Positions 38,133-46,124 of a stretch of 64,000 nt of DNA are shown one piece after another. Origin of the DNA: Methanorbis rubei. GTDB lineage: Archaea > Halobacteriota > Methanomicrobia > Methanomicrobiales > Methanocorpusculaceae. Under the pieces are notes generated by a model. The model did no database searches, was not told the origin of the DNA, and saw only the letters and a program-made list of their open reading frames with translations. The DNA is taken from positions 62,001 through 126,000 of the forward strand of contig NZ_JAWDKB010000003.1 in NCBI RefSeq assembly GCF_032714495.1, given 5' to 3'. A program made the position numbers and the translations under genes. Every line of letters starts with the position of its first letter. Position 1 is the stretch's first letter.

Positions 38133-38180
38133 GGTTAGTGGGGGTCACCCCCCAGCCCCGGTTTTCGGATGTGAACGAGA

Positions 38181-38603
38181 ATGCCAGAGTCACCGGATGA
38201 TGCCTACAAAGATCTGATGGATATTATTCATCAGATTATTACTGCTCATGTTTCGGGCGACGGCGAGGAGAAGCTCCCGCCCGTCATGGGAGTGAAGTTT
38301 GTGTTAAACGGGGGCACGATTCATCTTGCCCCGATTAATCCTCAGCCAAAGACGATTCCAATCGAGGTGTTTGAGGATGAGGGGACAGTTATTATTCAGA
38401 CGGAACTGCCCTATAACTGTCAGGATGATTTTTTCATCGCGTATCAGGATGGAAAACTGCAGCTGAATGCAGGCGAGCGGCGGGAGTATACGGCGGTGAT
38501 TCCGGTGCCGCCAATCGATCCGGCGCTGACCGAGACGCATCTGCATAACGGTGTGCTTGAGATTGTGTGTTTCAAGAAAATTCTTCCGAAGATGGAAGAG
38601 TAA
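38181..38603 (+). CDS. Hsp20/alpha-crystallin-like small protein
   Basis: A 140-residue protein. The C-terminal half is an alpha-crystallin-like beta-sandwich: TIPIEVFEDEGTVIIQTELP, then FFIAYQDGKLQLNAG and TETHLHNGVLEIVCFKK, matching the end of Hsp20 domains (LxNGVLxIxxPK). The N-terminal 40 residues are helical. Placed after cdc48, it may hold or deliver unfolded clients. It resembles the diverged Hsp20-like proteins of archaea rather than the canonical heat-shock type. Confidence 0.75.
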   Translation: MPESPDDAYKDLMDIIHQIITAHVSGDGEEKLPPVMGVKFVLNGGTIHLAPINPQPKTIPIEVFEDEGTVIIQTELPYNCQDDFFIAYQDGKLQLNAGERREYTAVIPVPPIDPALTETHLHNGVLEIVCFKKILPKMEE

Positions 38604-38769
38604 TCATTCCACTTTTTTTCAAAAATGATTATTGAAATAATCATTATTTGGATTATATATTGATAAGAGATGGGAGGTTACTCTTCTTTTGGCAGCATCT
38701 GCAGAAGAGTAGTGAATGGTTTTCTGGAGTTCTGAGATTATTTCCCGCTTTGCCATTCTCCTCCTCTCA

Positions 38770-39029
38770 CTGACGTCAGACGTCAGACGTCAGATGTCAG
38801 ATGTCACCTATGTTTTTGAAAAAAAGATCATCCCCGAAAAAATTCCCTTACCAAAAATTGAGACAAAGTGATTGTATTTATATACTCAATGTCATAACTA
38901 TACCACAAGAGGAAATATTCTCTCTCACTCATCTTCGATGAAGAGAGGAGAAGCAAAAATTTTCCAGCTATATCTTTTCTTACAACCTATGTGACATCTG
39001 AAGTCTGACATCTGACATCTGACGTCAGC
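38770..39029. repeat. Two inverted arrays of a 7-bp unit
   Basis: At 38771-38807 the unit CGTCAGA is repeated about five times with TGTCAGA variants. At 38991-39028 the inverse unit TCTGACA/TCTGACG is repeated five times. Both are bounded on the inner side by CACCTATG or CCTATGTG. The arrays could pair into a long hairpin around a 180-bp A+T-rich loop that has no reading frame. Confidence 0.7.
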
Positions 39030-39072
39030 AAGAATTCAGTTGACGACATATCCATCACTGAAATCAAAAAAC

Positions 39073-39700
39073 CCTTCATTTCCGTGATGTTCACGTCTGC
39101 TCCGTGATGTTTTCTCCGTGTGATACCACGAAAAGATTTAGTCTATTTTTTCTGGAAAAAATAAGCGGGTCAGTGGCGAATGGGCATGATGAGAAAAGAA
39201 AACCGCAAATCCACGCAAATCTCGCCCTTCGGGCTCCACAAATCGCATTTGCGAACCGTCGCTCTCATCCCGCCGGATTCCGGCGGGCTCGTTGCTATCG
39301 CAACCGCGACTGCAAATGCTGGGCGGCGCCAGTCGGGCGCCGCATGTTGTTTATCGGATAATATTCATGGTGTGTCATTGTGTCTGAAACTTTCAAATTG
39401 TCCTCACTTCGGATGCGATCCATTCAACCTATGGCGGCGCCCGACTGGCGCCGTCCAGCGTTTGCCGTCGCGGTTGCGATAGCAACGAGCCCGCCGGAAT
39501 CCGGCGGGATGAGAGCGACGAAATAGCAAACGCGATTTGCGGAGCGAGCATCAGCGAGCGAGATTTGCGTGGATTTGCGGTTCCTTTTTCAAGCGAAACC
39601 ACGCTCACCACTTACCCGATTACTTTTTTCCAGAAAAAATCGACTAAATCTTTTTGTGAGATTACATTTCCGTTCGTTTTCCGTGGGCGGAGCTACGACA
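39073..39700. repeat. Family A-prime half-element interrupted by element C1
   Basis: 39073-39125 (CCGTGATGTTCACGTCTGC, then TCCGTGATGTTTTC) and 39661-39700 (TTCCGTTCGTTTTCCGTGGG then CGGAGCTACGAC) together match the right arm of the complete A-prime copy at 43205-43285. The left arm of A-prime is missing. C1 occupies the space between the two pieces. Confidence 0.55.
39126..39660. mobile_element. Family C palindromic element with terminal inverted repeats, copy C1
   Basis: The termini CCACGAAAAGATTTAGTC (39126-39143) and GACTAAATCTTTTTGTG (39642-39658) are inverted repeats. Internal arms of about 220 bp are also inverted: CGCAAATCCACGCAAATCTC, then CCCGCCGGATTCCGGCGGG and GGCGGCGCCAGTCGGGCGCC against their complements. 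The roughly 80-bp loop is unique (TCGGATAATATTCATGGTG). No transposase is present. It looks like a MITE-type or hairpin element. Copy C2 is at 46928. Confidence 0.75.
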
Positions 39701-39725
39701 AAAGCCACCGCCAAAAAAAAAATTA

Positions 39726-41081
39726 TCAGAACTGCGGAACTTTCCGCAGCATCTTATCAATCGCACGGGCCGCATCCTTTGCCGTCCCCATCGCAAGAAT
39801 CACCGTTGCTGCCCCTGTTGCAACATCCCCTCCGGCGTAGACCGTTGGAATCGAAGTCTGGCCAAGACAGTTCACCGCAACACTTCCATTCTGGTTACGT
39901 GCAAGATCCGGCAGCATCCGCAGCAGCAGCGGATTTGGTCCCTGACCAATAGCCTCGATGACCACATCCGCCTCCACCACAAAGTTGCTTCCCTCAATCG
40001 GCTCAAACGAACTGCGGCCATCATCTCCCGGACTGCCGAGTTCCATTCTGATCGCCTCAACACCTTTGACCGACCGGTTCTCGCCTTCCACAAACCTAAC
40101 AGGATTCGTACAGCAGGAAAACTCCACGCCCTCCTCCTTCGCATGACGGACCTCATCCAGCCTCGCCGGCATATCAGCCTCTCCGCGGCGGTACATCAGC
40201 GTCACTGCCGCCCCCATCCTTCGGGCAACACGGGCTGCGTCCATAGCAACATTTCCGCCGCCAATCACCACAACCCGCTTTCCAAACTTCACCGGCGTAT
40301 CATTTGCCGGGAAACTTGCAGCACCCATCAGATTCACCCGTGTCAGAAACTCATTTGCCGAGTAAACGCCGCAGAGATTTTCTCCCGGAAGATTCATGAA
40401 GTACGGCAGCCCGGCTCCCGTTCCAAGGAAAACCGCATCGTAGCCGAGCAGCTCCTCAACAGGCACACTCCGGCCTACCACATGATTCGTCTTTACCTCT
40501 GCACCAAGTTTTTTCACCTGATCAATCTCGGTCTGCACGATATCCTTTGGCAGACGAAACGCTGGAATACCATACATCAAAACTCCGCCCGCCTCGTGCA
40601 GCGCCTCAAACAAAGTCACCGAGTGACCGAACCGTGCAAGCTCCGCGGCTGCCGAAAGACCGGCCGGTCCTGAACCCACAACCGCAACACGCTTACCGGT
40701 CGGCGGGAGCCGGACAGGCGTCTCAATACCATTCTCCCGCTCCCAGTCAGCGACGAAACGCTCGAGGTGACCGATCGAAATCGGCGTATCCTTATTGCCG
40801 AGCACGCACTCGCCCTGGCACTGGGTCTCCTGCGGACAGACGCGGCCGCAGATGGCAGGCAGCATGTTGTCCTTCTTAATGATCCGTGAAGCCTCGCGGA
40901 ACTCACCCATCTCGCATGCATGAATAAACGCTGGAATATCAATTCCTACCGGACATCCGTTCACACACTTCGGCTTCTTACACTGAATACACCGGGCGGC
41001 CTCAGCTATAACCTCGGCCTCGGTGAATCCGAGATCCACCTCGGCGAAGTCTGTTACGCGAAGCTCTGCATCTCGATCCAT
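39726..41081 (-). CDS. NfnB/SudA-type flavin oxidoreductase (GltD-like)
   Basis: This 451-residue protein has two N-terminal 4Fe-4S sites (C31, C34, C39, C43 in CIQCKKPKCVNGC; C78, C82, C88, C92). Two dinucleotide-binding folds follow: FAD motif VAVVGSGPAGLSAAAELARF (given to 20 residues) near 130, and VVVIGGGNVAMDAARVARR. It resembles glutamate synthase small subunit, but the partner gene directly downstream is the NfnA/SudB-type subunit. It is therefore best read as part of an electron-bifurcating ferredoxin:NADP reductase or sulfide dehydrogenase. Its start abuts the partner's stop. Confidence 0.88.
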   Translation of the reverse strand: MDRDAELRVTDFAEVDLGFTEAEVIAEAARCIQCKKPKCVNGCPVGIDIPAFIHACEMGEFREASRIIKKDNMLPAICGRVCPQETQCQGECVLGNKDTPISIGHLERFVADWERENGIETPVRLPPTGKRVAVVGSGPAGLSAAAELARFGHSVTLFEALHEAGGVLMYGIPAFRLPKDIVQTEIDQVKKLGAEVKTNHVVGRSVPVEELLGYDAVFLGTGAGLPYFMNLPGENLCGVYSANEFLTRVNLMGAASFPANDTPVKFGKRVVVIGGGNVAMDAARVARRMGAAVTLMYRRGEADMPARLDEVRHAKEEGVEFSCCTNPVRFVEGENRSVKGVEAIRMELGSPGDDGRSSFEPIEGSNFVVEADVVIEAIGQGPNPLLLRMLPDLARNQNGSVAVNCLGQTSIPTVYAGGDVATGAATVILAMGTAKDAARAIDKMLRKVPQF

Positions 41082-41930
41082 TTACGCCACCTTCCTGCAT
41101 CTGCACTCGTGATGAGCGTCGTGATACTCGACCGACTGCTTCTCTTCAGGCACATACATCCGCTGGCGTGCCAGAAGATCGTCCCAGTCGACCTGATGAG
41201 CGTCAAACTCAGGGCCGTCAACACAGGCAAACTTCATTTTGCCGCCAACGGTAACCCGGCAGGATCCGCACATTCCTGTGCCGTCCACCATTACCGGATT
41301 CAGCGAAACATAGGTCTTGATGCCGAACGGTTTGGTAACGCCGCTTGTTACCTTCATCATCATGCCTGGGCCGATAATCCAGACCTTGTCGATCTTTCTT
41401 CCGCTTTCGCACAGCGTCTGAAGAGGTCCGCTTGCAAATCCTTTGATGCCGTAGGATCCGTCATCGGTTGTGACGAACAGTTCATCGCAGATTGCCCGCA
41501 TCTCGTCCTCAAGAATTAACAGACTCTTGTTTCTCGCACCGATAATGCCGATAACATGGTTGCCGGCATCTTTTGCTGCCTGGGCAATGATCGGTGTACA
41601 GGCAACGCCAACGCCGCCGCCGACGACAACTACGGTCTCTGGGCCCTTTGCAATGTCGCTTGGCATGCCAAGGGGACCTACCACGTCACGCAGGCAGTCG
41701 CCCGCTGAAAGGGATGCAAGCAGTTTCGTTGTTGTGCCAACTGCCATGAAGGAAAGACGGATTAAGTCACCGTCGGTCCCAGAGATGGTCAGGGGTACGC
41801 GTTCGCCTGCTTTGTCGGGGTGAATGATACAAAACTGTCCTGCTTGTGCATTTCGTGCAACCTGCGGAGCACGAATCCACATTTCAAAAACCGCCTCGGA
41901 CAAGGGGTGTGCTTTCACTATCTCGTACAA
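41082..41930 (-). CDS. NfnA/SudB-type ferredoxin-NADP oxidoreductase subunit
   Basis: A 282-residue ferredoxin reductase-fold protein. FAD-binding RVPLTISGTDGD lies near 45, NAD(P)-binding TVVVVGGGVGVACTP at 99-112, and a 2Fe-2S site is suggested by C221, C224 and C236 (MCGSCRVTVGG, FACVDGP). It is translated immediately before the NfnB-type gene, with no gap. In methanogens the pair probably exchanges electrons among ferredoxin, NADH and NADPH; direction and donor are not decided by sequence. Confidence 0.88.
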   Translation of the reverse strand: MYEIVKAHPLSEAVFEMWIRAPQVARNAQAGQFCIIHPDKAGERVPLTISGTDGDLIRLSFMAVGTTTKLLASLSAGDCLRDVVGPLGMPSDIAKGPETVVVVGGGVGVACTPIIAQAAKDAGNHVIGIIGARNKSLLILEDEMRAICDELFVTTDDGSYGIKGFASGPLQTLCESGRKIDKVWIIGPGMMMKVTSGVTKPFGIKTYVSLNPVMVDGTGMCGSCRVTVGGKMKFACVDGPEFDAHQVDWDDLLARQRMYVPEEKQSVEYHDAHHECRCRKVA

Positions 41931-42326
41931 ATTTGTTCACTCCGCTACTGGCTTGAGAATATACGGGTACTTATTGGTTCTTGGACGACTTTAATTCTGT
42001 GACATAGAAAAGAGAGTAGCTCTCAGCCTTCACCGAGATGATATTGTATGGGAATGGACGTTAGTAGTAACCTGCGAGTGCAGGATGAGGTTATATCCGA
42101 ATAGTGGCTGGTTTATCAACAGTTAGCGAATCCAGGTCATAATATCCTCCTCGAGAGGGAATTTGTTCATTTATCATACATGGCATGGAGTGTAAAACTC
42201 CATACTATACTTGATGCTTAGGTCGCGAAATACCTCTCCCGAAACTGTTTCGGAAGTTTCGGTCGTCCCGAAATTTTTTCTTCTGCCAAATCTTTTAGAC
42301 CTGCGGGCTCGTACATAATCAGTACT
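41931..42326. other. Gene-free 400-bp region with short palindromes
   Basis: No credible reading frame is present. Small self-complementary strings are seen (AGAGAGTAGCTCTC at 42011-42024; GGAGTGTAAAACTCC; CCGAAACTGTTTCGG). GAGATGATATTG could be mistaken for a box C but lacks a matching D box. A TATA-like string (AAATCTTTTAGA) near 42288 may serve the next gene. Confidence 0.35.
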
Positions 42327-42578
42327 TTGAAGCATCCTCATCCTGATACTCCCGTTGATCTTGAACTTGATTCTGACTTCACGCAAGAGGAACATGCGGA
42401 GTTTGAACAGCTTGAACAGGAGAACCCTTACGTTGAGCAGCATGAGGAAAAAGTTCGGACGCCTCCTCTCCCGGAAGATGCCCGCGACGGAAAGCATGAC
42501 ATTCTCTTCCTTCTCATCTTCATCATCCTTGCTGCTGTGTTTCTTTGCGCAGTTATTTTCGGCGGAGGTCTTCTTTGA
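42327..42578 (+). CDS. Small acidic single-pass membrane protein
   Basis: An 83-residue protein read from TTG. The first 54 residues are very acidic (DFTQEEHAEFEQLEQENPY) and presumably cytosolic. A single helix ILFLLIFIILAAVFLCAVIF ends the protein. Its stop overlaps the start of the pentapeptide gene (TTGA), so the two are translationally coupled, which suggests a membrane partner for that protein. The TTG start is the only one upstream of the coding-like region, but is not certain. Confidence 0.55.
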   Translation: MKHPHPDTPVDLELDSDFTQEEHAEFEQLEQENPYVEQHEEKVRTPPLPEDARDGKHDILFLLIFIILAAVFLCAVIFGGGLL

Positions 42579-43096
42579 ACGCCCACCGGCTTTTCTTTCA
42601 GGCAGTCGAAAGTAGTGACTACACTGAGTGGAATCGCTGGTACACCAAATATCTTCGCGAGTCTGATGAGGGGATCATGATCCTGCTTGGTCAGGACTTT
42701 ACCGGCATGGATCTTTCCGGTGCATGCCTCAGGAACTTTGATCTGACCGCAGCGGTTTTTGCGGGGGCTTCTCTTGCGGGAGCTGATCTCTGCGGTGCTG
42801 TGATTGATGAAGCGAACTTTTCCGGCGCAGTTCTCACTTCTGCAAACCTGTCAGGAGTTTTTGCAGCGTTTGCGGTTTTTCATGAAGCAGATATTTCTCT
42901 GGCAAATCTTTCAGGCGGCGACTTTACCGGAGCCGACTTTACCTCTGCAAATCTTCGCCGCTGTTATGCCCAGCGTGCGGTTTTTACAAATGCGGATTTT
43001 CGTAATGCTGATCTCTGCGGTGTCTACGCACGGCTTGCGGATTGCGAGGGGGCGGACTTTTCGGGTGCTGATCGGTTCGGTGCCGTCTTTTCTTGA
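42575..43096 (+). CDS. Small pentapeptide-repeat protein
   Basis: A 173-residue protein. The N-terminal module FFQAVESSDYTEWNRWYTKY parallels the N-termini of the proteins at 24474 and 63148. From about residue 45 it is pentapeptide repeats (FTGMDLSGACLRNFDLTAA and onward) to the end, with no membrane part. The start is TTG at 42575, overlapping the preceding stop as TTGA with GGAGGT six bases upstream. It may work with the acidic membrane protein it is coupled to. Pentapeptide proteins often bind DNA gyrase or act as scaffolds, but no target can be named. Confidence 0.75.
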   Translation: MNAHRLFFQAVESSDYTEWNRWYTKYLRESDEGIMILLGQDFTGMDLSGACLRNFDLTAAVFAGASLAGADLCGAVIDEANFSGAVLTSANLSGVFAAFAVFHEADISLANLSGGDFTGADFTSANLRRCYAQRAVFTNADFRNADLCGVYARLADCEGADFSGADRFGAVFS

Positions 43097-43115
43097 GATA
43101 ATGTGATTTGTCATA

Positions 43116-43340
43116 GTTCCGCCCACGGAAAAACTGAAAACACGGAGCTTCACGGAAAAAAACGTCACGGAGTAGATGTGAACAACACGGAACACGAAAA
43201 CAATTCATTTTCGTGATGTTCACGTCTGCTCCGTGATGTTTTTCTGTGATATTTCCGTGTGTTCCGTTTTTCCGTGGGCGGAGCAACAAACAATATCGGA
43301 CAGTGTTTGCCAATAAACGAATTTATGGGGAAAGTCGAAA
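43116..43340. repeat. Family A-prime palindromic element, copy 2, with conserved tail
   Basis: The left end GTTCCGCCCACGGAAAAAC mirrors TTTTTCCGTGGGCGGAGC. Inner arms CACGGAGTAGATGTGAAC and GTTCACGTCTGCTCCGTG flank a short core. The roughly 50 bp to the right (CAAACAATATCGGACAGTG, later ATAAACGAATTTATGGGG) matches the tail of copy 1 at 15070 and runs into the tRNA-Trp promoter region. Confidence 0.8.
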
Positions 43341-43350
43341 TAATCGCAAT

Positions 43351-43360
43351 CCTTAAATGA
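43351..43360 (+). promoter_or_regulatory. TATA-like box of tRNA-Trp
   Basis: CCTTAAATGA lies about 32-41 bp upstream of the tRNA-Trp 5' end, an acceptable archaeal TATA position. Confidence 0.4.
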
Positions 43361-43391
43361 GTAGACATAGACATTAATTACGCAAACGATG

Positions 43392-43569
43392 GGGGTCGTG
43401 GCCTAGTCCGGAATGGCGATGGGCTCCAGCGGTCTTAGCGTATGATGAACTATCGGGTCTACTGATTGATAGATGATGACCCGTTGGAGCACTGATGCAA
43501 AATCTGTTCTCCTCATGTTCGCTTGTCGGAGAGACCCGTCGATCGTGAGTTCAAATCTCACCGACCCCA
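43392..43569 (+). tRNA. tRNA-Trp (CCA anticodon) with 104-nt intron
   Basis: Acceptor GGGGTCG (43392-43398) pairs with CGACCCC (43562-43568), and A43569 is the discriminator. T-arm GTGAG-TTCAAAT-CTCAC is standard. Anticodon stem ATGGG/CCCGT and loop CTCCAGA give anticodon CCA at 43426-43428. The intron runs 43430-43533, between positions 37 and 38. The bulge-helix-bulge is CTCC paired with GGAG, with 3-nt bulges AGC and AGA, cut after AG. The mature tRNA is 74 nt and the CCA tail is not encoded. Confidence 0.95.
43430..43533 (+). ncRNA. Box C/D methylation guide within the tRNA-Trp intron
   Basis: Box C ATGATGA (43442-43448), D' CTGA (43462-43465), C' ATGATGA (43473-43479) and D CTGA (43492-43495) are all present in order. 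The guide before D (TTGGAGC) pairs with GCTCCAG of the anticodon loop and places C34 at the fifth base. The guide before D' (CGGGTCT) pairs with AGACCCG and places C39. This matches the known Haloferax pre-tRNA-Trp intron, which guides methylation at 34 and 39. Confidence 0.9.
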
Positions 43570-43609
43570 CGTTTTGAAAAAGCTCTTTTGAAAAATGTTT
43601 TCGATTCAG

Positions 43610-43828
43610 AATAAAATCTTTCGAAACGCGAATAGCGCGAATAAAAAAATCGCCAATGGCGATTTTTACAGATTAATTAAAATTATTTATTTTGGACCCA
43701 TCCATTCAAAAAAACACAAATTATTTTTTTTGAAAAATCGCCATTGGCGATTTTTTTATTCGCGCTATTCGCGTTATTCCGCGAAGCGGTGAGCAGGCCG
43801 CAGGCATGCGATTCGCGTTTCAAAAAAA
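43610..43828. repeat. Family B palindromic element, copy B4
   Basis: Two cores (AAAATCGCCAATGGCGAT at 43648 and AAAATCGCCATTGGCGAT at 43734) are flanked by inverted outer arms: CGAAACGCGAATAGCGCGAA left, TTCGCGCTATTCGCG and ATTCGCGTTTC right. The right arm includes the 31-bp module (GCGAAGCGGTGAGCAGGCC at 43780). Confidence 0.8.
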
Positions 43829-43831
43829 ATA

Positions 43832-44632
43832 TTATGGCTTCTGGAACGCCATCACCGTGTAACCGGTTGTCTCATCATAAATTCTGCTCTTCTCCGCAAA
43901 GCCGAGATACTTTATCCGCTCGGCAAAAGTATCAGGAGTATTTTTCCCTGTCGTGTAGACCGCAGAAATTATTGTTGAAACATTATTCTTCAGGAAATCC
44001 GGCTCTCTTTGGGCAACATCATGTTCGTATCCGGCAATATTCATGACCAAAGTAATGTTACTCGAAAACTTTGCATCCGATGCAAGCTGCTGCACGGTCG
44101 TTGTCGGAACCGTCACCGTCTCCACAAAGACCGAGTTGTCGGTGATTCTGTTCCTCACAATATTCGAACCTACCGAAAACGTAACGTTTGGCGAGCCGTA
44201 CGCGATCGCCTTTGGCACAATCGTAAACCCTGCCGTGTTGACCGCCTTCGTCTCGTTTAAGGATGACTGCAGATACGGATTTGGCTCGACCGAGACCTGA
44301 TGTATCGGCAGTATCAGACGATCATTCATGTACGTAGACAGAACCCCGACTCCTGCGCCTAACTCAATCACCGGATTTTCGGCAGGCATATACTTGTCAA
44401 CAGCCGCAATCAGCTCAGCATCATATGCATTCGGGTTTAAGAGGAGATTCCAGACAAACTCGGCGTCCACATAGTCAGGATCCATAAAAATGAGATTTTC
44501 CCGGACCATAGCCTGATTCGGCGTCGGGTTTGCCACGCCAACGCATCCTGCACAAACACAGAACGCGACGCAGAGGAGAGCAAGTACTGCGGTGAGTCTG
44601 ACTGTTCTGCCAGAACATCCCATAATCTTCAT
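43832..44632 (-). CDS. Lipoprotein with FkbM-like methyltransferase domain
   Basis: This 266-residue protein has a lipoprotein signal (VLALLCVAFCVCAGC, lipobox VCAGC, Cys30), yet the mature part looks like a Rossmann methyltransferase. It has PVIELGAGVGVLSTYMND (87-104, motif I), VSVEPNPYLQ (motif II acidic), and the FkbM-like ending TTVQQLAS then ITLVMNIAGYEHDV. No membrane helix follows. If exported it would have no access to cytosolic SAM, so it may be catalytically repurposed or misassigned. It is read towards repeat B4. Confidence 0.65.
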   Translation of the reverse strand: MKIMGCSGRTVRLTAVLALLCVAFCVCAGCVGVANPTPNQAMVRENLIFMDPDYVDAEFVWNLLLNPNAYDAELIAAVDKYMPAENPVIELGAGVGVLSTYMNDRLILPIHQVSVEPNPYLQSSLNETKAVNTAGFTIVPKAIAYGSPNVTFSVGSNIVRNRITDNSVFVETVTVPTTTVQQLASDAKFSSNITLVMNIAGYEHDVAQREPDFLKNNVSTIISAVYTTGKNTPDTFAERIKYLGFAEKSRIYDETTGYTVMAFQKP

Positions 44633-44685
44633 AGCTATCTCTTTTGCGTTTTTTCGTATTAGTAGTATTGTTGTTGAAAAAAAAG

Positions 44686-46062
44686 TTATTCGAGATAACC
44701 GGAGATCTCTCCGAGTATTTCGTCCATGAGCTGCTTTGCTTCTGACGGGTCTTTGGATTCGGTGTAGACGCGAACGAGCGGCTCAGTTCCTGACGGCCTA
44801 ATCAATGCCCATGCACCTCCACGATTGATGCGGATGCCGTCGCGGGCATCGATCGGGCAGTTTGCAAAGTATTTTTTCATGTGTTCGGTTATTTCCGCGG
44901 CACGTTTGGTCTTTCTCTTCTCCTGATACATGGTAAAGACCGGCAGCTCTGCGATGAGTGATGAGAGCGGTTGTTTTCGTTCGGCAACAAGGTCGAGCAT
45001 GGTTGCCGCAGTCATTGCGCCGTCACGACAGAACTGATGGTTCGGGTAGATGATCCCGCCGTTTCCTTCGCCGCCAATGATGACCGGCTTTCCTTCTTCG
45101 ATGAGCGCACGCATGGTTCGGGCTGCGTAAATGCTGCCGACAACCGTGTAACTCGTGCTGCATCCGCAGGTTTCTGCGACCGCTTCAACGACGCCTGAGG
45201 TGCTGACCGGAGTGACGACAACACCTCCTGGATTTTTGCGGCAAAAGTAGGAGGCGACGAGTCCGAAGGTGATGTTGCCGTCCATGAAGACGCCGTGTTC
45301 ATCAACGAATATGGCGCGATCCGCGTCTCCGTCATGGGAGACGCCAAACGCAGCTCCAGTTTTGACCACAAGTTCCGAGAGTTCTTTGAGTCCTTCGGCG
45401 GTTGGTTCGGGCAGTCGTCCCGGGAAGTTTCCGTCGAAGGGTTCGTTGATGACGTGAACTGTGCAGCCGAGTCTTCGGAGAATTTCCGGAGTTGTTGCGC
45501 CCGCCGGTCCGTTTCCGGGATCGACTGCGATGGTGATGCCGCGTCCGCAGTCTTTTGGGAACTGGGCAACGATTGCACTGATATAGAGTTCACGCGCGTC
45601 AGGTTCAGCCGAGAGTGAGCCGAGTTTGTTCCAGGGTGCGGCAACAAACTGTTTGTGAATCATGGTCTGTTCGAGTTGGATGGTTCGTTCGTCGCCCATC
45701 TCGGTGCCGTCAGCTTCGACGATTTTGATGCCGTTGTACTCTGGCGGGTTGTGGGATGCTGTTATCATGACGCCGCCATCGAGGTGGTGGTCAAGGACGA
45801 GGTACTGGAGGCAAGGCGTTGGGACGATGTCAAAGTCGATGACATTGCAGCCGCAGGTAAGAAGGCCTGCCCGAACTGCTGCGGCGAGTGCTGGTCCTGA
45901 TGTGCGGGTGTCGCGGCCAAGACCGACGGTTTTTCCTGGGCCAAGCATGGTGCCAAATGCTTCTGCAATTTCGAGTGCGAGTGTTGGCGTCATGTCGATG
46001 CCGGTTACGCCGCGGACGCCGTTGGTGCCGAAGTACTGTTTTTCGAGTTTTGCAAGTGCCAT
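44686..46062 (-). CDS. Phosphoglucosamine/phosphomannomutase
   Basis: This 458-residue alpha-D-phosphohexomutase moves phosphate between C6 and C1 of a sugar. N-terminal FGTNGVRG (11-18), phosphoserine Ser103 in TASHNPPEYNG, metal site DGDADR, sugar loop GGEGNGG and phosphate loop RPSGTEPLVRVY are present. The exact sugar (glucosamine, glucose or mannose) cannot be fixed by sequence; GlmM-type is likely in archaea. It is monocistronic. Confidence 0.93.
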   Translation of the reverse strand: MALAKLEKQYFGTNGVRGVTGIDMTPTLALEIAEAFGTMLGPGKTVGLGRDTRTSGPALAAAVRAGLLTCGCNVIDFDIVPTPCLQYLVLDHHLDGGVMITASHNPPEYNGIKIVEADGTEMGDERTIQLEQTMIHKQFVAAPWNKLGSLSAEPDARELYISAIVAQFPKDCGRGITIAVDPGNGPAGATTPEILRRLGCTVHVINEPFDGNFPGRLPEPTAEGLKELSELVVKTGAAFGVSHDGDADRAIFVDEHGVFMDGNITFGLVASYFCRKNPGGVVVTPVSTSGVVEAVAETCGCSTSYTVVGSIYAARTMRALIEEGKPVIIGGEGNGGIIYPNHQFCRDGAMTAATMLDLVAERKQPLSSLIAELPVFTMYQEKRKTKRAAEITEHMKKYFANCPIDARDGIRINRGGAWALIRPSGTEPLVRVYTESKDPSEAKQLMDEILGEISGYLE

Positions 46063-46124
46063 ACCAATTTCCTTGGATTAGTATTGGCGGGTGTGTAGAT
46101 TATACGTGTCGAAAAGAGAGTGGG

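Noticed and set aside
38771-39028. CRISPR array
   Set aside because: The units are 7 bp, without spacers, and no cas genes are present.
39726-41081. Glutamate synthase small subunit
   Set aside because: The fold is the same, but the adjacent gene is an NfnA/SudB-type subunit and no glutamate synthase large subunit is nearby; NfnAB/SudAB fits better.
42040-42120. Possible box C/D or H/ACA RNA
   Set aside because: GAGATGATATTG is only a partial box C, and no properly spaced D box or ACA-ended hairpin follows.
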